Part shown: positions 44,371-56,888 of the stretch, in pieces
Layout: every line of letters starts with the position of its first letter
Position numbering within the stretch: position 1 is the first letter of the stretch
Source of the DNA: Desulfuromonadaceae bacterium
Lineage (GTDB): Bacteria; Desulfobacterota; Desulfuromonadia; Geobacterales; Pseudopelobacteraceae
Direction of reading: 5' to 3'
NCBI GenBank assembly: GCA_028681335.1
Contig: JAQUIT010000017.1
Span: forward strand, 22,384-86,383
DNA length: 64,000 nt
The notes under the pieces: model-generated
The model's database searches: none
Told to the model about the DNA's origin: nothing
Seen by the model: only the letters and a program-made list of their open reading frames with translations
Translations under genes and position numbers: made by a program

Positions 44371-45813
44371 TCAAAAATGTCGTTTACGCTCTGAAGATGA
44401 TCCGTAATTAAGCATCTCGCGATATTTGGTTACGGTACGTCTGGCTATGTTCACCGTCTGGCCTGTCAGCATCTCGGCAATTTTCTGGTCAGAAAGCGGT
44501 TTTTTGGGATTTTCTTTTTCAATAATCTCTTTAATTCTGTTTTTAACGCTTTCAGAGGCAACAAAATCCCCCTCACTCGTCGACAGACCGCTGTTAAAGA
44601 AGTATTTAAGCTCCAGTAACCCCTGTGGTGTTTGCATATACTTATTTGTAGTGACACGGCTGATCGTTGATTCATGCATACCGATATCTTCCGCAATATC
44701 CCTCAGTACCAATGGACGCAAATACTCAATACCATGATCAAAATATTCCCGTTGAAAACGAATTATGCTTTTTGCAACCTTATAGATGGTTCGCTGCCGC
44801 TGTTGAATACTCTTTATCAACCAGACAGCTGAACGCATTTTATCATTGATATAATGTTCAGCCTGAGAATCAATACTACCATTCCCACGAACATCTGCAT
44901 ACTGGCTACTGACTTTAAGATTAGGCAAACCCTCTTCGTTCAGCATGACAACATAATCGTCGCCGACCTTGTGTACAAAGATGTCGGGTGAGATGTAATG
45001 CACGTCATCAGTACTGAATGATGAACCGGGACGCGGGTCTAATTCTGAAATAATTCTGGAGGCTGCCAACACCTGATTTATATCGGTCTTCAAAGACCTG
45101 GCTATCAATTTGTAATTTCTTTTTTCCAGATCGCCAAGATGATTCTGCAGGATACTTTCAACAACACTGCCCTTCATCCCCAGATTTCTTATCTGGATAA
45201 GCAGACACTCGCGCAGATCACGCCCCGCAACACCAGGTGGATCAAATTCCTGAATGCATTCGAGTACATCCTCAACATCCTCATCCGTGGCAGAACTTGC
45301 CGCTGCTATTTCCTGAATGGAAGCTCTGAGATATCCCGAGTCATCGATATTCCCGATAATCACCTCACCCACACGAACATCCATTTCTGAATATTGTCCC
45401 ATATGGAGCTGCCACAACAAGTGATCGATCAAAGTACCTTTACGAGTCAGCAGGTTTTCAAAAGAGGGACGTTCATCATCACCGCCGTATTGCTGTTCCC
45501 CTGAGCTATAATTGTAACCATCGAGATAACTGTCCCAGTCCCGTAAGGTCTCATCGCCGGTTTCTACCTCATGAAAATCAGTGCTATCCGCAGCAGGCTC
45601 GAATTCCTGTTCTGCGACCTCAAGTGTATCCGGCTCGTGTATTTCTTCCATTTCAGCTGATTCTTCAAGGAGCGGGTTCTCCTCCAATTCCTGAACCACC
45701 AGTTCCTGAAGTTCCATACGTGTCAACTGAAGAAGCTTGATAGCCTGCTGCAGCTGGGGAGTCATCACCAGTTGCTGTGACATTTTCAGTTGTTGTCGCA
45801 TTTCCATTGCCAT
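44371..45813 (-). CDS. rpoN: RNA polymerase sigma-54 factor
   Basis: A 480-aa sigma-54. Region I is Gln/Leu-rich (MRQQLKMSQQLVMTPQLQQAIKLLQL), an acidic region II follows at about 50-120, and the core-binding and DNA-binding parts end with the RpoN box ARRTVTKYREML near the C-terminus. ATG 45813 has GAGG 10 nt upstream. It lies 57 nt after lptB. Two sigma-54 activators are encoded in the window and a matching promoter is at 34138-34153. Confidence 0.97.
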   Translation of the reverse strand: MAMEMRQQLKMSQQLVMTPQLQQAIKLLQLTRMELQELVVQELEENPLLEESAEMEEIHEPDTLEVAEQEFEPAADSTDFHEVETGDETLRDWDSYLDGYNYSSGEQQYGGDDERPSFENLLTRKGTLIDHLLWQLHMGQYSEMDVRVGEVIIGNIDDSGYLRASIQEIAAASSATDEDVEDVLECIQEFDPPGVAGRDLRECLLIQIRNLGMKGSVVESILQNHLGDLEKRNYKLIARSLKTDINQVLAASRIISELDPRPGSSFSTDDVHYISPDIFVHKVGDDYVVMLNEEGLPNLKVSSQYADVRGNGSIDSQAEHYINDKMRSAVWLIKSIQQRQRTIYKVAKSIIRFQREYFDHGIEYLRPLVLRDIAEDIGMHESTISRVTTNKYMQTPQGLLELKYFFNSGLSTSEGDFVASESVKNRIKEIIEKENPKKPLSDQKIAEMLTGQTVNIARRTVTKYREMLNYGSSSERKRHF

Positions 45814-45870
45814 GAAACAGTGACCTCGTACCCGACAGGGCTGGTATCATGAACTATCAATCAGTGTCAA

Positions 45871-46611
45871 CTACAGACGGAAATCTTTCCCCAGATAAAT
45901 CTCTTGAGCTTTTTTGCTTGTAGCAATCTCGTCCGGCGTGCCGTGTTCAATAACGACACCACTGCTCATAATGTAAGCGAGATCACAGACGCCCAATGTT
46001 TCACGGACATTGTGATCCGAAATCAATATACCTATGTTTTTGTTTTTAAGAGAAACAATCAGCTCCTGAATATCAGCCACGGCAATCGGATCTATTCCTG
46101 CAAACGGCTCATCCAGGAGAATGAAGGAGGGATTTGTTATCAATGCGCGGGCAATTTCGACCCGACGCCGTTCCCCACCAGAAAGCGCATACCCCTTGGA
46201 TGCTGCAATGTGCGTAATGGAGAATTCCTCCAGTAACTGCTCCATCCTCTGTCTACCAAGTCGCTTGTCCGATTCTACCGTTTCAATAATTGCCATCAAA
46301 TTATCTGCCACTGACAACTTGCGAAAAACAGATGCCTCCTGCGGAAGATAGCTGATTCCTCGGCGGGCGCGCTGGTACATCGGCAAACTTGTTATCTCTT
46401 CGTCACCCAGAAATACCTGGCCATCGTCCGGCTGCGCCAGCCCGACGACCATGTAAAAAGTTGTTGTTTTACCCGCACCGTTCGGTCCCAGCAAACCAAT
46501 GACAGCCCCGGATGTGATTGATATATCCACACCACAGACAACCTGTCGGCTGCCATAGTTTTTCTTAAGCGATTTAGTCCAAAGTCTGGAGGTCTCAGCG
46601 GTTTCCGGCAT
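45871..46611 (-). CDS. lptB: LPS export ABC transporter ATP-binding protein LptB
   Basis: The 246-aa ATPase that powers LPS extraction from the inner membrane. Walker A GPNGAGKTT at 42-50, signature LSGGERRRVEIARAL, Walker B FILLDEPFAGIDP and the switch His in SDHNVRETL are visible. ATG 46611 has AGGA 6 nt upstream and overlaps the lptA end; a GTG codon directly before it is an alternative. LptF and LptG are not in the window. Confidence 0.95.
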   Translation of the reverse strand: MPETAETSRLWTKSLKKNYGSRQVVCGVDISITSGAVIGLLGPNGAGKTTTFYMVVGLAQPDDGQVFLGDEEITSLPMYQRARRGISYLPQEASVFRKLSVADNLMAIIETVESDKRLGRQRMEQLLEEFSITHIAASKGYALSGGERRRVEIARALITNPSFILLDEPFAGIDPIAVADIQELIVSLKNKNIGILISDHNVRETLGVCDLAYIMSSGVVIEHGTPDEIATSKKAQEIYLGKDFRL

Positions 46612-47116
46612 CACTCTTCCTTGCAGGCGGGTTAATAACCGCTTCTACACGTGATTTAGGATCGCCGCCGCTTGAAACGTCGCTCCTCTCATCATCAACA
46701 TAATAGGTAATTACTTTCCCGCTGATACTGTCACTTCCCTGCACAACCCGTGGAGTCCCGGTCAGAATAATACGGCCACTATTGCTTTCATAGACAGCCT
46801 GATCGGCAAAACCTGTTCTGTCTTCCTGGACAATCCTGACATTACCTGTCGCTTCAATCTTCTCCACTGATTCGCTTTTATCTGCATAGTTCACGACAAG
46901 CTTATCGGAGAAGATGATTATATCCCCCTGCTTAGCGACAACCTTACCAGTAAAAATCGCTGTTTTGCCCTTGTTGTCAGCACTCATCTCGTTAGATTTA
47001 ATAGTAATCGGCAACTTGGAACGATCCTTATGCACTGGAGGTGCGGCAAAAGCCACCGTTACCAAAAAGAGGTGGCAAAAAGATAGCGAGATTATGCAAA
47101 ACTGATGTAATTTCAT
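46595..47116 (-). CDS. lptA: LPS transport periplasmic protein LptA
   Basis: A 173-aa protein with a signal peptide (cut near AFA-APP, residue 24) and an OstA/LptA beta-jellyroll (LPITIKSNEMSADNKGKTAIFTGKV...), forming the periplasmic bridge for LPS. Its 3' end overlaps lptB by 17 nt. It is separated from lptC by 114 nt with no gene or clear terminator. Confidence 0.92.
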   Translation of the reverse strand: MKLHQFCIISLSFCHLFLVTVAFAAPPVHKDRSKLPITIKSNEMSADNKGKTAIFTGKVVAKQGDIIIFSDKLVVNYADKSESVEKIEATGNVRIVQEDRTGFADQAVYESNSGRIILTGTPRVVQGSDSISGKVITYYVDDERSDVSSGGDPKSRVEAVINPPARKSDAGNR

Positions 47117-47230
47117 CTTTCACACCTATAACGACGACCGGGACAGCTGTTCAACGCCAACCAGCATCCGGACAACGACAAAAGGATTATCCATAAAAAA
47201 TTTGAGAACAAAAACTGAAAAACAGACTAC

Positions 47231-47800
47231 CTAATTCGGAACAATCGATGCGTTAATAGAAGAAAAAAAACGGGCCCGCTGGTTTTTAACGCCCAGTTCC
47301 ATGCCAACTGCGGTAAGCTTAAGCTTTTGCTGATGAAATATTACCGGATCAGAAGTCGATAATTTGTCAGTTGCACCAGTATAGACAATCGAACTGGTAT
47401 TAAAACTGGCACCGTCTTCAGCAACAACATGCACATGACCCTTAAGCCGGACATTTTTTGCTTTACTGGAATATTCTCCGCTGTCTGCTGTAACAGTCAC
47501 CGGTCCCTGCGGACTATCACTCTTAAATACCATATTGATATCAGTAAGATATGCCGTATCTCCATCTTTATCATAGTCAACGCGTTCCGCAACAAGCTCC
47601 CAAGCGACAAGACCATCCTTGATTTCTGATAAACGGGCCTTTTTCAGGGCAACATCAATATTGTGGGGAAGCTGCTGATTGGCCGGCCGGACCAGCGCTG
47701 GTTCATGGGAACCATTCTGGAAAACTACGGTCGTGATACCGATAACCGCAGCAATCACAAGAAGTGCCAGCAAGGGCCTGATATAAACTGGCGATATCAT
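47231..47800 (-). CDS. lptC: LPS export protein LptC
   Basis: A 189-aa bitopic inner membrane protein: membrane anchor at about 9-27 (PLLALLVIAAVIGITTVVF), then a periplasmic LptC jellyroll (WELVAERVDYDKDGDTAYLTDINMVF, about 70-95; VTADSGEYSSKAKNVRLKGHVHV). The ATG at 47800 has no clear Shine-Dalgarno. Encoded between kdsC and lptA, the normal order. Confidence 0.92.
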   Translation of the reverse strand: MISPVYIRPLLALLVIAAVIGITTVVFQNGSHEPALVRPANQQLPHNIDVALKKARLSEIKDGLVAWELVAERVDYDKDGDTAYLTDINMVFKSDSPQGPVTVTADSGEYSSKAKNVRLKGHVHVVAEDGASFNTSSIVYTGATDKLSTSDPVIFHQQKLKLTAVGMELGVKNQRARFFSSINASIVPN

Positions 47801-47882
47801 AATAGGTAGGAACTATAGCATTGGGAAGCAGGAGTGTCCAGCACAACGTGGTTCAATTGGTGTTTTGGCACAGAGATTGAAT

Positions 47883-48398
47883 CTACAGTTCATAGCGGGC
47901 TGCGACTGTGTCCCACAGCCCCTTACCCTTAAGAATAAGGTCGCATACTTCACGAACCGCCCCACGCCCGCCGCACAGTGATGTCACATAGTGAGCGACA
48001 TTACGCGCTTCGATTACTCCATCGGCAGGAGACGCAGCAAAGATCACACGGCGCATGACCGGCACATCAATAACATCATCACCGACATAAGCAATCTGGC
48101 TGTCTTCAAGCCCGGTTCTCTGTTTTATATCGAGATAGCTATCAATTTTTTTAAGTGATCCCTGATAAACAAGTTCGATTCCTAGTTCTTTAGCCCTAAA
48201 ATCGACAACAGGCGACGTCCGACCGGTAATAATGCCAACTTCAATACCATGACGCTGCAGCATTTTAATACCATGCCCGTCCTTGACATTGAAGACTTTG
48301 GTTTCGATACCGTTAACATCATATACAATACCGCCGTCAGTCATAACACCATCGACATCAAGCAGCAGCAGGCGGATATCCGAAAGTCTGTCATTCAT
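47883..48398 (-). CDS. kdsC: 3-deoxy-D-manno-octulosonate 8-phosphate phosphatase KdsC
   Basis: A 171-aa HAD-family phosphatase releasing Kdo from Kdo 8-phosphate. The catalytic Asp14 and Asp16 are in LLLDVDGVMTDG; IITGRTSPVV and YVGDDVIDVPVM supply the other HAD motifs. Its ATG shares one base with the kdsD stop (TGATG). Confidence 0.95.
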   Translation of the reverse strand: MNDRLSDIRLLLLDVDGVMTDGGIVYDVNGIETKVFNVKDGHGIKMLQRHGIEVGIITGRTSPVVDFRAKELGIELVYQGSLKKIDSYLDIKQRTGLEDSQIAYVGDDVIDVPVMRRVIFAASPADGVIEARNVAHYVTSLCGGRGAVREVCDLILKGKGLWDTVAARYEL

Positions 48399-49366
48399 CA
48401 GGCAATACCCGCTTTAAGAATATCATGCAGATGAATTACTCCGCATGGTGCCGGACTCTGGTCGTTTTCAAAAACAAACAGAGAGGTGATGGCACGCTGT
48501 TCCATGACCTGCAGGGCGGCTGCAGCAAGCTCCGACCGCTTGATACGAAGCGGACCACATTTCATGATTTCCGAGGCATGTCGGTTGAGAATATCAAATC
48601 CCTTCTCCAGTGAACGGCGCAAATCTCCATCCGTAATGACACCTTTCAAAGCACCGCTTGCATCACAGACCCCTGTCACTCCGAGTCCCTTGGCGGTAAT
48701 CACGAACAGGGCCTCCTTCATCAACGTTTCTTCTTGTACCAATGGCACTGCTTCGCCGGTATGCATCAGGTCTTCAACCCTGAGTATCAGCTTTTTACCC
48801 AGCGACCCGCCGGGATGAAATATCGCAAAATCTTCTGCTTTAAAACCTCTCTTAACCAGCAGCGCAACAGCCAGTGCGTCACCCATAGCCAGCGCAGCAG
48901 TTGTCGATGCCGTTGGAGCCAGCCCTAATGGACAAGCCTCTTCCATAACGGATACATCGAGAAAAACATCACTCGAACGGGCAAGATTAGAAGCGGGATT
49001 GCCGCTCATAGAAATCAGGTGTGCCCCCAGACGCTTGACTGACGGAAGAATCCTCAATATCTCTTCAGTTTCGCCACTGTTTGAAATAGCGATCACGACA
49101 TCGCCCTTCATGATCATCCCCAGATCGCCGTGTATCCCTTCTGCCGGATGCAGAAAGAAAGCAGGGGTGCCGGTAGAAGCCATTGTGGAGGCAATTTTTT
49201 GCCCTACCAGGCCGGATTTGCCCATCCCGCTGACTATAACCCGTCCGGTACTGCCTAATATCAGGTCAATAGCCCGCTCAAACGTACTGTCAATACGCTC
49301 TGCCATAGCAGTCAGAGCCAGCGCCTCAACGCGGATTACCCGCCGTGCTTCTTCAATAATCGTCAT
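48398..49366 (-). CDS. kdsD: Arabinose 5-phosphate isomerase KdsD
   Basis: A 322-aa enzyme converting ribulose 5-phosphate to arabinose 5-phosphate for Kdo. It has an N-terminal SIS domain ([24 protein letters not shown], about 43-66; [12 protein letters not shown]) and two C-terminal CBS domains (about 205-320). ATG 49366 overlaps the kdsA stop by 4 nt. Confidence 0.95.
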   Translation of the reverse strand: MTIIEEARRVIRVEALALTAMAERIDSTFERAIDLILGSTGRVIVSGMGKSGLVGQKIASTMASTGTPAFFLHPAEGIHGDLGMIMKGDVVIAISNSGETEEILRILPSVKRLGAHLISMSGNPASNLARSSDVFLDVSVMEEACPLGLAPTASTTAALAMGDALAVALLVKRGFKAEDFAIFHPGGSLGKKLILRVEDLMHTGEAVPLVQEETLMKEALFVITAKGLGVTGVCDASGALKGVITDGDLRRSLEKGFDILNRHASEIMKCGPLRIKRSELAAAALQVMEQRAITSLFVFENDQSPAPCGVIHLHDILKAGIA

Positions 49367-50196
49367 GCCGCCTGCCTCTGTTTAACGATAGAATCAAGGG
49401 CTTTCAATGTTTTAAGCAAGCCGGGAAGTTCATTCAGAGGAATCGAATTCGGTCCATCACAGAGCGCCTTGTCCGGATCTTCATGCACCTCCATGAAGAT
49501 GCCGTCAATACCCGTGGCAACTGCAGCCCGTGACAGATATTCCACAAATTCGCGCTGTCCACCCGAGCTGTCTCCCTGACCTCCGGGAAGCTGAACGCTG
49601 TGAGTCGCATCAAAGACTACCGGGTAGCCGGTGGAACGCATGACAGGAAAACTGCGCATATCCACGACCAGATTGTTATAGCCAAAAGAAGCACCACGCT
49701 CCGTGAGAATGATGTTCTCATTGCCACTGGCTGCAATTTTCCCGGCAACGTTTTTCATGTCCCACGGAGCCAGAAACTGCCCTTTTTTGACGTTGATAAT
49801 CTTACCACTTTTAGCAGCAGCAACAAGAAGATCTGTCTGACGGCAGAGGAAAGCCGGAATCTGAAGGATATCCAACACTTCGGCTGCCGGGGCGATCTGT
49901 TCGATAGAGTGAATATCGGAAATCACCGGCACACCCAATGCTTCCTTAACCTTGCGCAGAATGGCGAGCCCCTCTTTCAGCCCCGGGCCACGATAGGCAT
50001 TTATGGAGGTACGATTGGCCTTGTCATAGGAAGCCTTGAAGATGAGCGGGATTGAAAGACCGTTACAAATAGTCATCAGCCGTTCGGCATGACGCATGGT
50101 TGCCGTCTCGTTCTCAATTACGCATGGTCCGGCGATCAGCACCAGTGGACGGTTGCCCCCAATCATCACTTTTCCGGATAAAATTTCACGAGTCAT
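49363..50196 (-). CDS. kdsA: Kdo 8-phosphate synthase KdsA
   Basis: A 277-aa aldol synthase joining phosphoenolpyruvate and arabinose 5-phosphate. [33 protein letters not shown] and the [11 protein letters not shown] loop are family marks. The gene begins 3 nt after the pyrG stop; AAGGAG overlaps that stop codon. KdsD and KdsC follow, completing Kdo synthesis with KdsB. Confidence 0.96.
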   Translation of the reverse strand: MTREILSGKVMIGGNRPLVLIAGPCVIENETATMRHAERLMTICNGLSIPLIFKASYDKANRTSINAYRGPGLKEGLAILRKVKEALGVPVISDIHSIEQIAPAAEVLDILQIPAFLCRQTDLLVAAAKSGKIINVKKGQFLAPWDMKNVAGKIAASGNENIILTERGASFGYNNLVVDMRSFPVMRSTGYPVVFDATHSVQLPGGQGDSSGGQREFVEYLSRAAVATGIDGIFMEVHEDPDKALCDGPNSIPLNELPGLLKTLKALDSIVKQRQAA

Positions 50197-50199
50197 GGG

Positions 50200-52613
<2,414 letters not shown>

Positions 52614-52680
52614 GCCGGAGAACCTTTTAACTTACGGGGATAATGACGAAAACGTCAGGCGTCCTGTGGTTGGACGTGAC

Positions 52681-52709
52681 AAGTTACCGCAAAAGCAGAG
52701 GGGTGTCAA
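52681..52709 (-). promoter_or_regulatory. Sigma-70 promoter of the kdsB-led run
   Basis: TTGACA (52704-52709), 17-nt spacer, TAACTT (52681-52686) on the minus strand, about 68 nt before the kdsB ATG. A short GC hairpin lies further upstream at 52787-52800, between this promoter and the preceding kinase gene. Confidence 0.68.
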
Positions 52710-52806
52710 GGTGCTCTTGACAGAGCTTAAACAGGAATAAGGAAACCGTAAACATGGTGCACTATAAACTTTGACATTTATCCTGCCCCGCCAAAGCGGG
52801 TACAAA

Positions 52807-54756
52807 TCAGCCGACCATTCTGTTCAGTTCCATACGCAACTCTGCCGGATTGTATGGTTTGTGCAAAAAGCTGGCACGTTGATCACCTGTTATTACGTCC
52901 TCGACCGATTCTGCACCGTAACCGCTGCAGATCATAACAGGTACCACACTGTCTATTTTGCGCAATTCACGGTACGCCTCAACGCCACCCATCCCGGGCA
53001 TAACCAGATCCATTATAACAAGATCAATGCCGCTTTGCTGCTGGCGATAAATCTCCACGGCGTCACTGCCATTTGATGCAGTCACAACGGAAAACCCCAT
53101 GGCCTCAAGCAATGCAGCACCAACCGTCAGCAACGCCACCTCATCATCCACCAACATAATGGTGTATTTTTTCTTGCCTGTAGCAGCTGTTTCAATTCCT
53201 GACGTTGTTTCAGCAGCATCAGCTACGGTCAACAAGGGCAGATACACGTTAAAGGTGGTACCAACTCCTTTTTCGCTAAACAGTTGCAACGCACCACTGT
53301 GCGCTCTGATTATCCCGAGCACTGTCGACATCCCCAATCCGCGACCGGTAAATTTTGTTGTAAAGAACGGTTCAAATATCCGCTTTTGCACCTCCTCAAC
53401 CATACCGCAGCCGTTATCTACCACCTTTACGCTGGCGTAAGAGCCTGGAGGAATGCTGTTACCAAAAAAATCAACTTCAACCTGTCCCGCCGGCACTGTC
53501 GTTTTTTCAAGCGAAATTTTGACGGTACCGTTGTTGTCTTCAATCGACTCACCGGCATTAAGTATCAAATTCATGATCACCTGCCGGATCTGACTGTTGT
53601 CACCAACAATTTCAGGCACATCACGCTTCAGGTCAGTTTCAATTGTGACATTTTTTTTCAGTGCCGACTTCAACATTTTTACTGTTTCATCCACAAGCAG
53701 CCACAAATTCACCTGTGTCTGGACAAGGTGTTCCTTACCGGCATACGTAAGCATCTGCCGACAAAGGTCAGCGGCACGGTTGGCAGAATTTTCTATCTGC
53801 TCTACATGCGACTTGTAACTCATTCCGCTGTCAACATCCTCCCTGATAATAAAACAGTGACCGATGATTATCGTCAATATGTTGTTGAAATCGTGGGCAA
53901 TGCCACCGGCAAGAACGCCGAGGCTTTCCAGCTTCTGAGTCTGCTGGAATTGTCTTTCAAAGTTTTGCAAGTTTTTTTCAGCCAGCTTGCGCCCGGTTAT
54001 GTCGCGCATGACATGAACAACGGCACTCATGAGCCCATCGTCATCATTGAGGGGGGATACCGTCACATCAAAAACTGCGTCAAACACCTTCTCATGAACT
54101 TCTTCATTATGCACCAGACCATCCCGCACCAACCGGGCATGAGGACAATTGGGCGGTGGGTTTTCCAGACCATGCACAACCTCATGGCATTTTCGTCCCA
54201 CGATCTCTTGCGGAGTCAGGCCACAACGATCAGCCATGGCACGATTCACACGCAGAATGGTATTATTGAGATCAACAATTGAAATCATGTCAGGAACAGC
54301 GTCAAAAGTCCGCTCCCAATCTTTCTTTGCGCGCAGTGCAGCATCAGAAGCCTGTCGACGCACGAGTACCAGTGCCCATGCCATGAGAGCATACTTGATT
54401 GTACGTGACAGAGAAGCAAAAGTTTCCGGAGATTTTACGATGTAATCCTGAGCACCGATCTTCATCGCCTCAACAGCAAACTTTTCGCTGCCATGAGAGG
54501 TCATGATAATTACGGGCAAAAAACCTGCAGCCATGGCTACCAGTTCGCTGCCATCACCATCCGGCAATCGGTAGTCGGTCAGGACAATGCTTGGAGAGAA
54601 TCGCTCGACAGCAATTTTGGCAGCAGTTATGGTCTCGACAATTTCCAGGCGATACTCTTCTACAGCATCTTCCAAAGAGCGTTTAATAAGCTCGGCATGA
54701 CTCGGGTCATCTTCAACAACCAGTATCAGTGGTGCCGCTGGGTTATCTGTCAGCAT
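52807..54756 (-). CDS. Soluble hybrid histidine kinase (REC-PAS-HisKA-ATPase-REC)
   Basis: A 649-aa cytoplasmic kinase: receiver at 10-125 with Asp61 (IVLTDYRLPDGDG), PAS at about 150-270, HisKA with His288 (GGIAHDFNNILTIIIGH), ATPase domain (FEPFFTTKFTGRGLGMSTVLG) and a second receiver at about 530-648 (LVIMDLVMPGMGG). No membrane helix. I chose ATG 54756; its GGAAG ribosome site is separated by a spacer containing eight C residues. A longer frame to 54846 overlaps the upstream REC gene. It is the last gene of a three-gene set. Confidence 0.9.
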   Translation of the reverse strand: MLTDNPAAPLILVVEDDPSHAELIKRSLEDAVEEYRLEIVETITAAKIAVERFSPSIVLTDYRLPDGDGSELVAMAAGFLPVIIMTSHGSEKFAVEAMKIGAQDYIVKSPETFASLSRTIKYALMAWALVLVRRQASDAALRAKKDWERTFDAVPDMISIVDLNNTILRVNRAMADRCGLTPQEIVGRKCHEVVHGLENPPPNCPHARLVRDGLVHNEEVHEKVFDAVFDVTVSPLNDDDGLMSAVVHVMRDITGRKLAEKNLQNFERQFQQTQKLESLGVLAGGIAHDFNNILTIIIGHCFIIREDVDSGMSYKSHVEQIENSANRAADLCRQMLTYAGKEHLVQTQVNLWLLVDETVKMLKSALKKNVTIETDLKRDVPEIVGDNSQIRQVIMNLILNAGESIEDNNGTVKISLEKTTVPAGQVEVDFFGNSIPPGSYASVKVVDNGCGMVEEVQKRIFEPFFTTKFTGRGLGMSTVLGIIRAHSGALQLFSEKGVGTTFNVYLPLLTVADAAETTSGIETAATGKKKYTIMLVDDEVALLTVGAALLEAMGFSVVTASNGSDAVEIYRQQQSGIDLVIMDLVMPGMGGVEAYRELRKIDSVVPVMICSGYGAESVEDVITGDQRASFLHKPYNPAELRMELNRMVG

Positions 54757-54775
54757 GGGGGGGGTACTTCCTTTC

Positions 54776-55216
54776 TCACCATGGTCTTTTGTTCCAGGCA
54801 AGCCAATAAAAACCAAGATCACCCAGCAGCTTGCTGAATTCTTCAAAACTGACCGGCTTGGTCACATAGCTATTGGCATGATATTCGTACGCCATTGCCA
54901 TATCACGTTCGGCAGCCGAAGTAGTAAGCACCACCACCGGCAGAGCCTTCAAAGCGGCATTCGTCTTAACCTCTTTAAGCACCTGAAGACCATCTATCTT
55001 GGGCAGACGCAAATCCAGCAGCATCAGATGCGGCAATGGAAAACTATTCCGATCAGCATACCCGGCGCGCCCGAACAGATAATCAAGCGCTGCTTCACCA
55101 TCCTCGACATGGATGATCCTGTTTGCAACCTGGGAATCCTCCATATTGCGCATCACCAGTTCGGCATGATCCGGATTATCTTCTACCAAGAGGATTGTTA
55201 ACGGTTCACCATTCAT
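54776..55216 (-). CDS. Single-domain response regulator (Rcp1-like)
   Basis: A 146-aa stand-alone receiver: acidic pair in LLVEDNPDHAEL, phospho-acceptor Asp in LMLLDLRLPKIDGLQVL (about residue 68), Thr in VVLTTS and Lys in YVTKPVS. The extra loop LDYLFGRAGYADRNSFPLPH is typical of Rcp1/phytochrome-linked receivers. ATG 55216 overlaps the kinase stop (TGATG) with AAGGAG 8 nt upstream; a GTG one codon earlier is possible. The heme-type kinase encoded directly before is its likely partner. Confidence 0.88.
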   Translation of the reverse strand: MNGEPLTILLVEDNPDHAELVMRNMEDSQVANRIIHVEDGEAALDYLFGRAGYADRNSFPLPHLMLLDLRLPKIDGLQVLKEVKTNAALKALPVVVLTTSAAERDMAMAYEYHANSYVTKPVSFEEFSKLLGDLGFYWLAWNKRPW

Positions 55217-56736
55217 CACTGTGTCTCCTTCAAATTATGGTCAGGAAGCCTGAAACAAAAGGTACTCCCTTTGCCCAAACCTTCCGACTCGACCCAGACC
55301 GTACCACCATGCACCTCGACAATACGTTTTACAAGTGCCAGACCGATGCCGGTACCGACACTCCCGGCATCCAGCTTATTAAAAAGCCCGAAAATGTTCT
55401 GCTGATATTTTTCGTCAACACCGATGCCGTTATCCTGCACAAAAAACGTAGTAGTACCATATTCCCGCCTGACGCCAAACAATATGTGCGGCTTCGACTG
55501 TTCTCCCATATATTTCAAAGCATTTTCAAGAAGGTTTTGAATCACCTCGCCGATTCGCTGCCGGTCGCACCATACCGTTGGCAACTCAGGCTGAACAACT
55601 ATTTTTGCACCCTTTTCCTGTAACAAACCAGCCACATTTTTGACGGCATCATCAACGAGCATGTTCATATCAACCGCTTCCAGCGCATGAATAACCTGGC
55701 CAATACGTGAAAGCTCCAGCAAACTGTCCAGCAGGACCGCCATCTTGTCGCCGGCCGCAGAAACCCTCTCAAGATCCTTCTCAATCCGGTCAAACCGCCC
55801 TGAGCTTAAATCTTTTTTGATAGAACCTGTGTAACTTTTTATCGTGATGAGCGGACTCTTCAGATCGTGTGAAACGGTATAGGTGAAACGCTCCAGCTCA
55901 GCGTTCTTTATCTCCAGGTCTGCTTCACGGCTCTTCCGCTCCACAACCTCCGCTTCAAGTGTAGATGTCTTTTCATCCACAATTACTTTAAGGCGCCTGT
56001 TAAAAAAGAACAGCATGAACATTGCAACAAATCCGGCAGAAATCGAGCAGGCAAGAACCGTGGCGGTTGTAATTTCATCACTGATCGGCACCCTGATTGA
56101 CTCAATAGCCCGGTAAACACCGGTTTTTTCGTTAAAACCACCCTCCCCTGGATACAGAGCCTGAAGCCCTTGTGGCGCATCTGCCCTTTTCCCGTGGCAC
56201 CTGATGCAGCTGCTGTTTGTTTCCAGAAATGGAATGGCATAATAGAGGTATTTGCTGCCCCCAACCATTATGATTTTACGAAATTCGGTAATATCGCGAT
56301 TATCATTGAACATCCGGATCAGCGTGGTCTCTGACGCATCAGCCCTGTTAACCGGATTACGCGGATTATCCGAGGCCATCTTGTAATAGATTTCAGGGAG
56401 TCCGGCCTTTTTCAGTTCCTCATTATAAAAAGAGTGGATATTGCGGACAATATAGGAAGAAGAAAATATTTTTGGAGAATAATAATCCTGCGCCACCTTA
56501 CCAGCATCACGTGCAGCGTAGAATGCGGGGTGCATAACCTTCTGGATATAGCTGTGAAGGCCACGATGAGAGAGCAGCACATTTTTTATTTTGTACTCGG
56601 CATCCTTAATAAAAAAAGCCGACAACGCATTGTAGATAACGGTCGCAACAATGATCATTATTATTGTGGTAATCACAACCGGCATAATAAAACGCCGGCA
56701 TCTGCCAAAACCCGGTAGTGAGATATCAATACTCAT
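55216..56736 (-). CDS. Sensor histidine kinase with periplasmic DUF3365 heme-type domain
   Basis: A 506-aa membrane kinase. Helix 1 at about 18-40, periplasmic domain 41-222, helix 2 at about 223-245, coiled linker, HisKA with His290 (YTVSHDLKSPLITIKSYTG) and ATPase domain (FGLFNKLDAGSVGTGIGLALV). The periplasmic domain matches the Tll0287-like DUF3365 family: MASDNPRNPVNRADASE and Cys177-x2-Cys180-His181 (CIRCH), a c-type heme site. It would sense redox state or a heme ligand such as NO or CO. ATG 56736 has CAGGG 6 nt upstream. The receiver gene overlaps its stop. Confidence 0.9.
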   Translation of the reverse strand: MSIDISLPGFGRCRRFIMPVVITTIIMIIVATVIYNALSAFFIKDAEYKIKNVLLSHRGLHSYIQKVMHPAFYAARDAGKVAQDYYSPKIFSSSYIVRNIHSFYNEELKKAGLPEIYYKMASDNPRNPVNRADASETTLIRMFNDNRDITEFRKIIMVGGSKYLYYAIPFLETNSSCIRCHGKRADAPQGLQALYPGEGGFNEKTGVYRAIESIRVPISDEITTATVLACSISAGFVAMFMLFFFNRRLKVIVDEKTSTLEAEVVERKSREADLEIKNAELERFTYTVSHDLKSPLITIKSYTGSIKKDLSSGRFDRIEKDLERVSAAGDKMAVLLDSLLELSRIGQVIHALEAVDMNMLVDDAVKNVAGLLQEKGAKIVVQPELPTVWCDRQRIGEVIQNLLENALKYMGEQSKPHILFGVRREYGTTTFFVQDNGIGVDEKYQQNIFGLFNKLDAGSVGTGIGLALVKRIVEVHGGTVWVESEGLGKGSTFCFRLPDHNLKETQ

Positions 56737-56888
56737 GCATTACCCTGTCCTTTTGTTTGCATCTATTGAACCTGAACAGCGAAACAGGCAAGAGTGAACG
56801 GCTTCTTAAATGAAACCGGTAAAAGCCAACCTATTGAACGGTTCCGGCATCTGTGACGTGCTGTAGCCATCCCGCTCGCTCTATCCAA

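Noticed and set aside
52787..52800. GC-rich hairpin CCCGC-CAAA-GCGGG after the hybrid kinase
   Set aside because: Only 5 bp and no T run on the minus strand, so it is not convincing as a terminator.
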